Source of the DNA: Flaviramulus sp.
GTDB taxonomy: Bacteria; Bacteroidota; Bacteroidia; Flavobacteriales; Flavobacteriaceae
Direction: 5' to 3'
Length of the DNA stretch: 64,000 bases
NCBI RefSeq assembly: GCF_013001275.1
Contig: NZ_JABDMV010000103.1
Span: forward strand, 17,994-81,993
Numbering within the stretch: the first letter of the stretch is position 1; the number at the start of each line of letters is the position of its first letter. Below are positions 1 through 9,300 of this stretch, piece by piece. Both the position numbers and the translations under genes were made by a program. Below the pieces are notes generated by a model. The model made no database searches. It saw only the letters and a program-made list of their open reading frames with translations, and had not been told where the DNA came from.

Positions 1-168
1 GCCTATTCAAATGGCTGTATAGGAACTAAAGAAGCAGATGCGTGGGTTATTTATTATTATACGCCTATTGGAACAAAGATTAATATCCGTTATGACTTAA
101 ACGTAGTTGACGCTTTCGGGGATAGTAATAATTTGCAAGATGTTTATAAGTATAAACAGCGTGATTAG
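1..168 (+). CDS. C-terminal end of a protein, possibly an L,D-transpeptidase (YkuD) domain (5' truncated)
   Basis: The window opens inside a reading frame that runs 55 codons to a TAG. The visible tail holds an S-N-G-C-I stretch followed about 17 residues later by P-I-G-T-K-I-N-I. This is the arrangement around the catalytic cysteine at the end of L,D-transpeptidase (YkuD/ErfK) domains, which cross-link peptidoglycan in the periplasm. The usual histidine before the G-C and the arginine after it are N and G here, so the match is imperfect. The missing N-terminal part would decide the family. The gene is convergent with the methyltransferase gene downstream, with 27 bases between the stops. Confidence 0.45.
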   Translation, partial: AYSNGCIGTKEADAWVIYYYTPIGTKINIRYDLNVVDAFGDSNNLQDVYKYKQRD

Positions 169-195
169 ACTTCAGTTTTTTCTAAGCTTTTTAAT

Positions 196-1377
196 TTAGG
201 ATACTTTAGAAGCTTTAATCATTATCTTTTCACTATTCATATTAGTTGTAAAAAACATATAACTATTCCCACCATCTTTAATTTTGAATTTTTTTCGGAT
301 TCGTTGAACAGATTCTGGAAAATTTCTGGTCGTGATATTAGCTTTGGTATTGGTTAGTTTCTTTAATTCCTTTTTGTTAAAAGGACTAATATTTTCGATG
401 TTGAATGTCCTGCCCGGAAAATCAACTAAACTATCACTTGTATATAAATGTGAATGTTTATGTAGTTTAAAAACTTTCAACTCTTTTGATATAGAATCAA
501 ATCCCCCAGATTTTAATATTGCTGAATTTGGTTCATAAAGATAGGTGAGCGGTAAATTGTAATTTGATTGAGTGTTTTTTTCATTTTCTAACGAAAATTT
601 AAAATGGTCATTTTTTTCTTTTTTGAGATTTACGGTTTCTATTTGAATACCTCCATTAAATTTATTTTCTAGAATCCATAGCAATTCTTTTACCTCATTA
701 TTTACAGCAACAACATGAATGGCTTTTACATACTTTAATTCGCCAATACCTATGGTTAAATCCAGCAATGGCGAAGTTTTAATCATAATGTTTTTTGAAC
801 GACTAAAAAGTAAATCGAGATGCGTTGTTACATTAGGAATACAATCCTTTAAAAAAAATACTTTTCCCTTACTTTCATGCCTTCTTGAGGGGTCAAGGTA
901 AATTAAATCATAATTCGATTTACTATGGGTTAGATGTTCAATTCCATCGATATTTAAGGCATTTATATTCTTTATTTTAAGTTGTTTAAAGTTATACTTT
1001 ACAATCTCAGATAGGTTTTTATCTATTTCACAATGTTCAACAGAATTAAACTGTTTTGAAAAATAATAGCTATCTACTCCAAAACCACCTGTTAAATCAA
1101 TAAAGGTGTTGCCATTTATTATTTTTGATTTGTATTTGGCAGTTATTTCCGAGGATGTTTGTTCTACATTTAATTTATTAGGATAGTAAATATTTTGTGT
1201 ATTATACCAGGTTGGTAATTTCTTTTCACAACGCTTTTTGGCTTCAATTTGCTCAATAATTTCAATGGTAGTTACTGAAAAATAGTTGGTTCCTTTTAAA
1301 GTTAGGGCCAATACATCAGAATTTAAGTTTTTATTTATAAACTCTTGAATTTCGGTATTTATAATAGCCTTGTTCAA
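196..1377 (-). CDS. Class I SAM-dependent methyltransferase with THUMP-like C-terminal domain
   Basis: The 393-residue protein has a Rossmann methyltransferase core in the middle: motif I at about residues 92-100 (D-L-T-G-G-F-G), an acidic residue ending the second strand near 117 (C-E-I-D), and a catalytic-loop motif L-D-P-S-R-R at 161-166. The C-terminal third fits the THUMP-like domain found with this family in Bacteroidota, which points to an RNA substrate; this is inference, as the target is unknown. It is the last gene of a minus-strand run starting at the parvulin gene, and its start lies 8 bases after the stop of the permease gene. Confidence 0.75.
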   Translation of the reverse strand: MNKAIINTEIQEFINKNLNSDVLALTLKGTNYFSVTTIEIIEQIEAKKRCEKKLPTWYNTQNIYYPNKLNVEQTSSEITAKYKSKIINGNTFIDLTGGFGVDSYYFSKQFNSVEHCEIDKNLSEIVKYNFKQLKIKNINALNIDGIEHLTHSKSNYDLIYLDPSRRHESKGKVFFLKDCIPNVTTHLDLLFSRSKNIMIKTSPLLDLTIGIGELKYVKAIHVVAVNNEVKELLWILENKFNGGIQIETVNLKKEKNDHFKFSLENEKNTQSNYNLPLTYLYEPNSAILKSGGFDSISKELKVFKLHKHSHLYTSDSLVDFPGRTFNIENISPFNKKELKKLTNTKANITTRNFPESVQRIRKKFKIKDGGNSYMFFTTNMNSEKIMIKASKVS

Positions 1378-1385
1378 AATAAAGC

Positions 1386-2474
1386 TTATAAATCTCTGGT
1401 GAGCTTTTTCACGATTTTATTATCGGATAAAAATTCCTTTAAAATTACTTTTATTGCCGTGTATGCAGGAACGGCAATAATTAATCCAATTACTCCGAAT
1501 AAAATACCTGTGATAAGTATAACTAAGAATATTTCCAGCGGATGAGATTTTACACTTTTTGAAAAAATTATAGGTTGACTGCCAAAATTATCAATTAGCT
1601 GACCAATTAAGAAAACAATAAAAACCCAAAATGTTTTTGGTAAAATAACGCCACTAAAACTAGTGCCTAAATTACTTGTCATTGTCAATGTAAGCATTAA
1701 AAACACTCCAATTAATGGGCCAACGTAAGGTATTAAATTTAGCAATGCACATAAAAATGCGATGACCACAGCATTTTCAACCCCTATTATTAGCAGTCCA
1801 ATTGTGTAAATAATGAAAAGAATTAGTATTTGAAATATTAACCCAACAAAGTATCGAGATAATAAATTTTTAATTTTGTTTGATGAAGTGTTCCACCGAG
1901 ATTCTTTGTTTTCAGGGATAAATGTGAGAATACCATTTTCAAAAAGCTGGCTGTCTTTTAAGAAGAAAAAGGAAATAAAAAGTACTGAAAATAAGCCAAT
2001 GCTAAAGCTTCCTAAGCCATTAATTATTGAGTTGAAAAAATTAGGAATTAAAGCAAAATCTATTTTTGATAACAGATTAGAATCTTTTAACGATTGCTCC
2101 ACATCTATTTGATGCATATCGAAATAGGTTAAGATTTCACTGTATAAACTCTCTATATTAGATTGTAATTCATTAATATTTAATAGTGATAAATTTTGAC
2201 CTTGCTTAATTACTAATGGAATAAATAATCCAACCAATCCTGCAAAAATTCCTAATAAAAGTACCATAGTCACAATTACCGCTATGGTGTTCTTAAATTT
2301 CAATTTCCCTTCAAGAAATAACACAATAGGTCTTCCTATTAATGAAATTACCGCCGCTACAGCTATATACACAATTACAGATTGTACTTCATATAAAAAC
2401 CACAATACTAAGGCTATGCCAAATATTACTGCTAATGCTCTTAAAATTCCTTTGGAAATGGTGTTGGAGTTCAT
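1386..2474 (-). CDS. AI-2E family transporter (PerM-like membrane protein)
   Basis: A 362-residue polytopic membrane protein. Two hydrophobic segments lie in the first 80 residues, then comes a soluble stretch rich in S, N and L (about 95-150), then at least five further membrane segments. This is the usual arrangement of the AI-2E/PerM family, whose members have been linked to autoinducer-2 export or to Na+/H+ exchange. The substrate cannot be told from sequence. The length is typical of the family. The gene lies 22 bases after the RNA methyltransferase gene on the same strand and is probably cotranscribed with it. Confidence 0.85.
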   Translation of the reverse strand: MNSNTISKGILRALAVIFGIALVLWFLYEVQSVIVYIAVAAVISLIGRPIVLFLEGKLKFKNTIAVIVTMVLLLGIFAGLVGLFIPLVIKQGQNLSLLNINELQSNIESLYSEILTYFDMHQIDVEQSLKDSNLLSKIDFALIPNFFNSIINGLGSFSIGLFSVLFISFFFLKDSQLFENGILTFIPENKESRWNTSSNKIKNLLSRYFVGLIFQILILFIIYTIGLLIIGVENAVVIAFLCALLNLIPYVGPLIGVFLMLTLTMTSNLGTSFSGVILPKTFWVFIVFLIGQLIDNFGSQPIIFSKSVKSHPLEIFLVILITGILFGVIGLIIAVPAYTAIKVILKEFLSDNKIVKKLTRDL

Positions 2475-2496
2475 AAAGTAAATATATAAAAACTGT

Positions 2497-2997
2497 TTAC
2501 ATAAGTTGCTTTGTCAATTCATATAATGCAATATTGGTTGCTTGAACAACATTCATACTACTGTTTTGTCCAAACATGTCGATGTGTACAATGATTTCTG
2601 AATCACTTAGGATATCGTTTGAAATTCCAAAATTTTCATCACCAATAATTAAGGCAATAGGTTTTTTATTTGAAAATGTGAATGTTTGGATGGATTTGCT
2701 GGTATCAGTTATTTCTAATGAAATTAGTTGATAACCATTCATTTTTAATTCTTGTACAACCGAATAAGCTGACTTGCAAATATCGAAATTCACCACTTTT
2801 TCGGTAGCTCTTGATGTTTTTGCAACTTTTCGTCCAATATTAATGTTTTCACCACATAAAATTAATTTTTCAACTCCAAAAGCATCACATATTCTAAATA
2901 GACTTCCAATATTTGGTGCGTTTGTAACATTGTCACACACTAATATTATCGGGAAAGTTTGATTTTTAAATTTTGAATTATAGTGAGTAAGTTGCAT
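2497..2997 (-). CDS. TrmH/SpoU-family RNA methyltransferase
   Basis: This 166-residue protein is a bare SPOUT domain that would methylate a ribose 2'-OH in tRNA or rRNA using SAM. The three SPOUT motifs are visible: N-A-P-N-I-G-S-L-F-R with Asn27 and Arg35 (motif 1), I-G-D-E-N-F-G at about 118-124 (motif 2) and S-S-M-N-V at 146-150 (motif 3, forming the knot). There is no extra RNA-binding N-terminal domain as in RlmB. The target nucleotide cannot be inferred. It sits 10 bases after the DUF4159 gene in the same transcription direction. Confidence 0.85.
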   Translation of the reverse strand: MQLTHYNSKFKNQTFPIILVCDNVTNAPNIGSLFRICDAFGVEKLILCGENINIGRKVAKTSRATEKVVNFDICKSAYSVVQELKMNGYQLISLEITDTSKSIQTFTFSNKKPIALIIGDENFGISNDILSDSEIIVHIDMFGQNSSMNVVQATNIALYELTKQLM

Positions 2998-3007
2998 TTA
3001 TTTTAAA

Positions 3008-3658
3008 CTAATTCTCAAAAGCATATTTAACTATATTTGCCCCCATTTTTAAGGCATTTTCTCTAACATGGGTAGGATCGTTATGCACTTGTTGATCTTC
3101 CCATCCATCGCCCAAATCACTTTCGTAAGTAAATAATAATATAAGTCTTGCTTCATGAAAAATACCAAATGCTTGCGGACGTTTACCATCATGCTCGTGT
3201 ATTTTAGGTAATCCCTTTGGGAAACTAAAGGCATTATTAAAAATTGGGTGGTTTGAAGGTAGCTCAACCAAATCTTTATCTGGAAATACTTTTTTAAGTT
3301 CTTTCGTAATATACGGCTCCATACCATAATTATCATCGATATGTAAAAATCCTCCGGATATTAAATAAGTACGCAGATTGTCTGCATCGGTTTCGTTAAA
3401 AAACACATTGCCATGGCCCGTCATGTGTAATAATGGGTATTGAAAAACATCAATACTTCCTACTTCAACCGTTTCAGGTTTTGGATTGATTTTAGTATTA
3501 ATATTATTGTTACAAAACGAAATTAAGTTGGGTAATGCCGTTGGGTTACTATACCAATCACCGCCTCCCTTATATTTTAATATTGCTAAGTCTTGAGCTA
3601 ATAAGCAAAAAGTTAATAATGAAAAGATAGCAGTAAAATATAGCTTCATATTATTCAT
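3008..3658 (-). CDS. DUF4159 domain-containing exported protein
   Basis: The 216-residue protein begins with a signal peptide ending near L-L-A-Q (about residue 22). The rest matches DUF4159, a domain common in Bacteroidota with a glutamine-amidotransferase-like fold. Visible hallmarks are the M-T-G-H-G segment in the first half, the G-G-F-L-H-I-D-D-N-Y-G segment and the later F-T-Y-E-S-D-L-G-D-G-W-E segment. No biochemical function is established for stand-alone members. Its start overlaps the end of rsmE by 8 bases, so translation is probably coupled. Confidence 0.8.
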   Translation of the reverse strand: MNNMKLYFTAIFSLLTFCLLAQDLAILKYKGGGDWYSNPTALPNLISFCNNNINTKINPKPETVEVGSIDVFQYPLLHMTGHGNVFFNETDADNLRTYLISGGFLHIDDNYGMEPYITKELKKVFPDKDLVELPSNHPIFNNAFSFPKGLPKIHEHDGKRPQAFGIFHEARLILLFTYESDLGDGWEDQQVHNDPTHVRENALKMGANIVKYAFEN

Positions 3659-4355
3659 TTGAAAATGCTACTGAATGGCAGGCAACAATGGCTGCAGTTT
3701 CAGTTCGTAATCTAGTTTCTCCCAAAGTTACAGGAATAAAATTATTTTTAAGAGCTTCTTCAATTTCTTTCGTAGAAAAATCGCCTTCTGGTCCAATTAA
3801 AATCGTTAAATCTGTTTTTGGTTTAATAAGTTTCTTTAAAGATTTTTTATCTGTTTCTTCACAATGTGCGATAAACAAATCTCCTGTAAAACTTTTACAA
3901 ATAAAGTCTTTAAATAATGTGGGCTCATTCAACTTTGGTAAATAACAACTTAAAGATTGCTTCATAGCCGATTGTAAAATACGCTCAAAACGATCTGTTT
4001 TTATAACTTTTCGTTCGCTGTGGTTGCAAATAATAGGTGTAATACTATCAATACCAATTTCGGTAGCTTTTTCTAAAAACGACTCATAACGGTCGTTCAT
4101 TTTTGTTGGTGCGACTGCTAAATGTAAATTGTAATCCCGTTTAGGTTGAAGTTTTTTAGAAACTATTTTAGCAGTACATTTATTGATATTAGGCACTATA
4201 ATTTTAGCTTTAAATAACAAGCCTCTACCATTGGTGAGATATAAAGTATCACCAACATTTTTGCGTAACACTTTTACAATGTGTTTACTCTCTTCTCTTT
4301 CAAAAGTGAAATGCTCGCTACTTTCTGTAATATCTTGACTATAAAAAAGTTGCAT
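3651..4355 (-). CDS. rsmE: 16S rRNA (uracil-1498-N3)-methyltransferase
   Basis: RsmE methylates N3 of U1498 in helix 44 of 16S rRNA. The 234 residues show the N-terminal PUA-like domain, with a segment around H-I-V-K-V-L-R that is typical of the family, and the C-terminal SPOUT domain with L-I-G-P-E-G-D-F followed by L-G-E-T-R-L-R-T-E-T-A-A, the most recognisable part of RsmE. Length is normal. The start codon overlaps the stop of the parvulin gene by one base (TAATG), and the 3' end overlaps the DUF4159 gene, so the three genes form a tight translational unit. Confidence 0.93.
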   Translation of the reverse strand: MQLFYSQDITESSEHFTFEREESKHIVKVLRKNVGDTLYLTNGRGLLFKAKIIVPNINKCTAKIVSKKLQPKRDYNLHLAVAPTKMNDRYESFLEKATEIGIDSITPIICNHSERKVIKTDRFERILQSAMKQSLSCYLPKLNEPTLFKDFICKSFTGDLFIAHCEETDKKSLKKLIKPKTDLTILIGPEGDFSTKEIEEALKNNFIPVTLGETRLRTETAAIVACHSVAFSNE

Positions 4356-4993
4356 TAATTTTTTGCTTCAACAATTTTTAAAACTTCTATTTCTGAAATA
4401 TTTTTTGGTTCATGCGTTTTTAAAACGACATAATACAAGTTTTCAGATGGAATATCAATATTGAAAATATCATTTAGTTCATGAACTTCATTAAGGGCTT
4501 CACTCTCAAAATCAGATTGCATTTTCCCTTTTTGAAACCAACCTAAATCGCCACCTTTATTAGCATTTTCATCCATGGAATACTGTTTTGCTAAAATGTT
4601 AAATGGCACACCATTATGATATTTTTTTATAATTTTTTCTCTAATGATATTGATATCGTTTATATTATATTTTGATCCATCTAAATAAATGTAAGCAACT
4701 CTATGGTATGTGTTCTCCGTTTTTTGAATTACTTTATAAAATGTTTTGTCAAACTCATTCTCATTAACTTTTGTTCCCCCAACATTCAACTTAAAGAGTT
4801 CCTTTGCTAGAATGGTTTTATGCATTTCTTCATTAAAGGTTATTAGGTTACTTTTTTTGGAGTTTTTAATTTCTAAATAGCTTTCAACTTGTTCTGGTGT
4901 TTCGAGGATTTGAAGCTCTTCTATTACCGAAGTTTGAGCGGATAAAAATGGTGTTATGCTAATAAAAAATAGAATAAGTAAGTTTTTAAACAT
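4355..4993 (-). CDS. Parvulin-type peptidyl-prolyl cis-trans isomerase, exported
   Basis: A 212-residue protein with a clear signal peptide (F-L-I-L-F-F-type core, cleavage near L-S-A-Q at about residue 20). The C-terminal half is a PpiC/parvulin domain: the F-N-I-L-A-K-Q-Y-S-M-D segment, then G-G-D-L-G-W-F-Q-K-G-K-M and the closing Y-Y-V-V-L-K-T-H-E segment. It should assist folding of exported proteins in the periplasm. It is the first gene of the minus-strand run reaching to position 196, and a TAAATTTG box lies just upstream. Confidence 0.85.
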   Translation of the reverse strand: MFKNLLILFFISITPFLSAQTSVIEELQILETPEQVESYLEIKNSKKSNLITFNEEMHKTILAKELFKLNVGGTKVNENEFDKTFYKVIQKTENTYHRVAYIYLDGSKYNINDINIIREKIIKKYHNGVPFNILAKQYSMDENANKGGDLGWFQKGKMQSDFESEALNEVHELNDIFNIDIPSENLYYVVLKTHEPKNISEIEVLKIVEAKN

Positions 4994-5016
4994 ATTGTAG
5001 GTTTTAAATTCAATAT

Positions 5017-5024
5017 CAAATTTA
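5017..5024 (-). promoter_or_regulatory. Candidate -7 box (TAAATTTG) for the parvulin-rsmE operon
   Basis: Read on the minus strand, the bases form an exact TAnnTTTG match, the -7 consensus of the Bacteroidota primary sigma factor. It lies 23 bases upstream of the parvulin start, which would give a short leader. I see no clear TTG -33 element at the expected distance, so this is a candidate only. Confidence 0.45.
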
Positions 5025-5218
5025 AGCCTAATGTTGAGACCTATCGATGTTGAAATAATAAGTTTTAAAGAATGTGCTGTTTATAACTTATTAAATAACA
5101 TTTTGCAGTAACATAAAGTGCCTGAATGTAAGTTAATAACAAATAAAATATAAAAGAAGGTAAAAATTAACGATTGGCTAAAAAATAAAAATAAATAAGA
5201 ATTTTATTTAGATTCAAA

Positions 5219-6241
5219 TTAAATTTTTAATCGAGCAGAAGCCACAACATTCTGATTAGCAAAATTGCCTTCCAAAAATTTCAAATATCCAACAATTGCT
5301 ATCATTGCTGCGTTATCGGTAGTGAATTCAAACTTGGGTATATATGTTGTCCAACCAAATTTTTGTTCACCATCTTTTAAAGCTTGTCTAATTCCAGAGT
5401 TTGCAGAAACACCACCTCCAATGGCTATGTGCTTTATTCCCGTTTGTTTTGAAGCCATTTTTAATTTATCAATTAAAATATTAATAATTGTGTATTGAAT
5501 AGATGCACAAATATCATTAATGTTTTCTATAATAAAATTTGGATTAGTTTTTACCTCGCGTTGAATAAAATACAAAACAGCTGTTTTAAAACCTGAAAAG
5601 CTAAAATTTAAACCATCAACTTTTGGTTTAGTAAATTTAAAAGCTTTTGGGTTTCCCAGTTTTGCACGTTTATCAATTTCTGGGCCCGCTGGATAACCAA
5701 GGCCTAAAATTTTTCCACTCTTATCAAAGGCTTCACCAACAGCATCATCAATGGTTTCACCAATAACATTCATATCAAAATAGTTATTCACTCTAACAAT
5801 TTGTGTATGCCCACCAGAAATAGTCATAGCTAAAAACGGAAACGGGGGTTTTTCAAATCCATCCTCATCAATAAAATGGGCCAAAATATGCCCTTGCATG
5901 TGATTTACATCTATTAACGGAATATTTAATCCGTAAGCTAACGATTTGGCAAAGGATGTTCCAACCAAAAGACTTCCCATTAAACCAGGACCCCGCGTAA
6001 AAGCAATAGCATTAAGTTGTTCTTTAGATATATTTGCTTTTTTTAGTGCTTGATGCACAACAGGAACAATGTTTTGTTGATGAGCTCTAGACGCTAATTC
6101 TGGTACTACGCCACCAAATTCTTCATGTATTTTTTGGCTAGCTATAACATTGCTTAAAATGCGCCCATTATGTATTACAGAAGCCGCTGTATCATCGCAG
6201 GAAGACTCAATTCCAAGAATATAAATATTTTGTGAAGTCAT
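5219..6241 (-). CDS. tsaD: tRNA N6-adenosine threonylcarbamoyltransferase
   Basis: TsaD transfers the threonylcarbamoyl group from TC-AMP to A37 of ANN-decoding tRNAs. The 340-residue length is standard. Visible family marks: I-L-G-I-E-S-S-C-D-D-T at residues 8-18, the metal-binding H-M-Q-G-H at 114-118, G-G-G-V-S-A-N in the C-terminal half and T-T-D-N-A-A-M-I-A near the end. The partner enzyme TsaC is encoded far away in the same window (52695-53315). It is divergent from tamB, and its 3' end is separated from the parvulin operon by 225 bases holding no other gene, so it is probably transcribed alone. Confidence 0.96.
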   Translation of the reverse strand: MTSQNIYILGIESSCDDTAASVIHNGRILSNVIASQKIHEEFGGVVPELASRAHQQNIVPVVHQALKKANISKEQLNAIAFTRGPGLMGSLLVGTSFAKSLAYGLNIPLIDVNHMQGHILAHFIDEDGFEKPPFPFLAMTISGGHTQIVRVNNYFDMNVIGETIDDAVGEAFDKSGKILGLGYPAGPEIDKRAKLGNPKAFKFTKPKVDGLNFSFSGFKTAVLYFIQREVKTNPNFIIENINDICASIQYTIINILIDKLKMASKQTGIKHIAIGGGVSANSGIRQALKDGEQKFGWTTYIPKFEFTTDNAAMIAIVGYLKFLEGNFANQNVVASARLKI

Positions 6242-6317
6242 TAATAAAAATTAGGCATAATAATTGTTAATTTTGATAACGAATAAACGTCTCTATTGTT
6301 ATTTTTACTCGTAATTA

Positions 6318-6325
6318 CAAAAGTA
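6318..6325 (-). promoter_or_regulatory. Candidate -7 box (TACTTTTG) for tsaD
   Basis: The minus strand reads TACTTTTG, an exact TAnnTTTG match, about 75 bases upstream of the tsaD start in the divergent tsaD/tamB intergenic region. No convincing -33 element was found. Confidence 0.4.
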
Positions 6326-6358
6326 GTTTATTCTTAATAAAGTTATAACTTTAGGCAT

Positions 6359-9300
6359 ATCAAAAAATTTCTAAAAATACTATATAAAATAGTAGGCATT
6401 CTACTTATGTTATTCATCATTTTGGTGTTAATACTTTCCGTGCCCGCTGTTCAAACCAAACTTGGAAAATTCGCCACAAAAAAATTAAACGAAGAGTTTA
6501 AAACTAACATTAATATTAATAGAGTTAGTTTACAATTCAATAGCGATGTTGAAATAAAGGAAATATATATTGAAGATTATAAAAAAGACACGCTAATAAG
6601 TATAGCAGAATTGAATACGTCTATTTTAAGTTTTAGAAATATAATAAACGGTAATTTAAATTTTGGAGATATAGATATTGAAAACCTTTTTTTTAATATT
6701 AAAACATATGAAGGTGAGACAGATACAAATTTAGATGTTTTTGTAAATAAATTTGAAGACGATAACCCACGAACGGAAAAAAGTAGTTTTCTTTTATCTT
6801 CCAGCGATGTTTCCATTTACAATAGTGTCTTTAAATTATCTGATGAAAACAGAGAAACTACAAAAGTGCTTCATTTTGAAGATTTAAATATAAATGCAAC
6901 CGACTTTTTAATTAATGGTAGCGATGTAAGTACGCGAATAAACACCTTAGCATTTAAAGATAGTAGAGGAGTAGAAGTGAAAAATTTGATGGCTAATTTT
7001 AGTTATACTTTAACAGATATGACTTTTGAAAATCTTCAAATTAAAACGCCTAATTCCGTATTAAAAGGCGATTTAAAATTTTCATACCATAGAGAAGATT
7101 TACAATATTTTACAGATAAAGTTCAAGTAAAAGCCAATTTTAAAGAATCAAATGTTTTTTTAAATGAACTTAATACTTTTTATAATGAATTTGGTGTAAA
7201 TCAATCGGCCAAATTTAGTGTTAATCTAACAGGTGTATTAAACGATTTACAAGCTAATAACCTTAAATTAAACACAAGTACTCGAACTCGAGTTTATGGT
7301 AATATTAACTTTAAAAACTTATTTAATAAGGAGACTGATAATTTCTATATGAATGGTAATTTTAGTGATTTGTCATCAACTTATAAAGATTTAAAAGCGT
7401 TATTGCCTAACGTACTTGGGGAAGCGATACCGACTTCGTTTGACAGACTAGGGAAATTCACTATTGTTGGAAATTCGCAAGTAACATCTTCAAAAGTAAT
7501 CGCAGATATTAAAATAGATACCGACTTAGGTTTTGTAGATTCTAATTTAGAAATAAATAAAATCAACGACATTGATAATGCAGCATATAAAGGAAATGTG
7601 GTTTTTGAAGATTTTGATTTTGGCATTTTTTTAAATGATCCCTTGGTAGGAATTGCGTCTCTAAATTTTGATGTTGATGGACAAGGGTTTACAGCCAAAA
7701 AAATTGACACTCAAGTAAAAGGGAATATTTTTCAAATTGAATATAACGGTTATAAATATCTGGAAACTAAAGTGGCTGGAACCATAAAAAACAGAATTTT
7801 TGATGGGAATCTAATAGTAAATGATAGAAATTTAAAACTTAATTTTAGTGGATTAGTTGATTTTTCAGAAGATATAAAAAAGTATGATTTTGAAGCTGAT
7901 GTGGAATATGCCAATTTAAACACTTTAAATTTTGTAAAAAAAGATAGCATTTCAATGTTTAGTAGTAACGTTAAAATGAATATGAATAGTAGTAGTTTTG
8001 ATGATGCTGTAGGGAAAATAGAATTTAAAAACACGGTTTATAAGAATGAAAATGACACGTATTACTTTGATAAATTTGATATATCTTCTAGATTTGAGGG
8101 TAATATGCGATATGTTGAATTTAACTCACCTGACATTATAGAAGGCGAATTAAAAGGTCAGTTTTTATTCAAGGATGTACCTAAGTTATTTCAAAATTCT
8201 ATAGGCTATATTTATACTAATTATATACCTTACAAAGTAAAAACCAATCAAAGTATAGATTTTAATTTCAAAATTTATAATAAAATTGTTGAAGTTTTTT
8301 ATCCTACAATCGAACTTGGTAAAAACACTTACATCCGTGGAAGAGTTGAAAGTAACGAACAGAATTTTAGGTTAACATTTAAATCACCTAAAATTAAATT
8401 ATTAGATTATTTCGCAAATAATATCGAACTTCAAGTTGATAATAAAAATCCTGTATTTAATACTTACATTGAAATTGATAGTTTAAACACGAAATATTAC
8501 GATGTTTCAAAATTCAATTTAATTAATGTAACAGTAAACGACACATTATTTATGCGTTCAGAATTTAATGGCGGGAAACGAAATACCGATGTTTATAACT
8601 TAAGTTTCTATCATACAATTAACGACCAAAACGAGTCTGTAGTAGGCTTTAAACAGTCCGATGTTACCATAAAAAACAATAAATGGAATATAAATGAAAA
8701 TCAAGATAATTTTCATAAAATCACCTTCAATAAAAAACTAACAAATTTCAACATTGATAAGTTTAAAATTAATCATAATAATGAGGAAATTAAACTTTCA
8801 GGATTCTTAAAAGATTCAACTCAAAAAGATATAAAACTAAGTTTTAAAGATGTTGATTTATCGAAAATAACGCCCGATATTGATAGTTTATCGTTAGCGG
8901 GAAATGTAAATGGTAAGCTCGATATTCTTCAGAAAAATGGAAGTTATCTACCTAATTCTAGTTTGATTATTGATGATTTAAAGGTTAATGATTATTTATT
9001 AGGATCATTTGATGCGACAATAACCGGAAACGAATCACTTACTAATTATAAAGTAAATGCCACTATCAAAAACGATGATGCCAAATCATTTTCTGCGAAA
9101 GGGGATATTTATGTAGCAGGAAGATCATCAACAATTGATGTACTATTGGATTTTAATAAATTTAATTTATTCCCTTTAAACCCTTTATTAGATGGCGTTT
9201 TAACTAATATTCGAGGAGATGTCACCGGTGGCGTTACGGTTGTTGGTGATTTAAGATTGCCAAATATTAATGGAAACCTGGAATTGAATGATTCTGGTTT

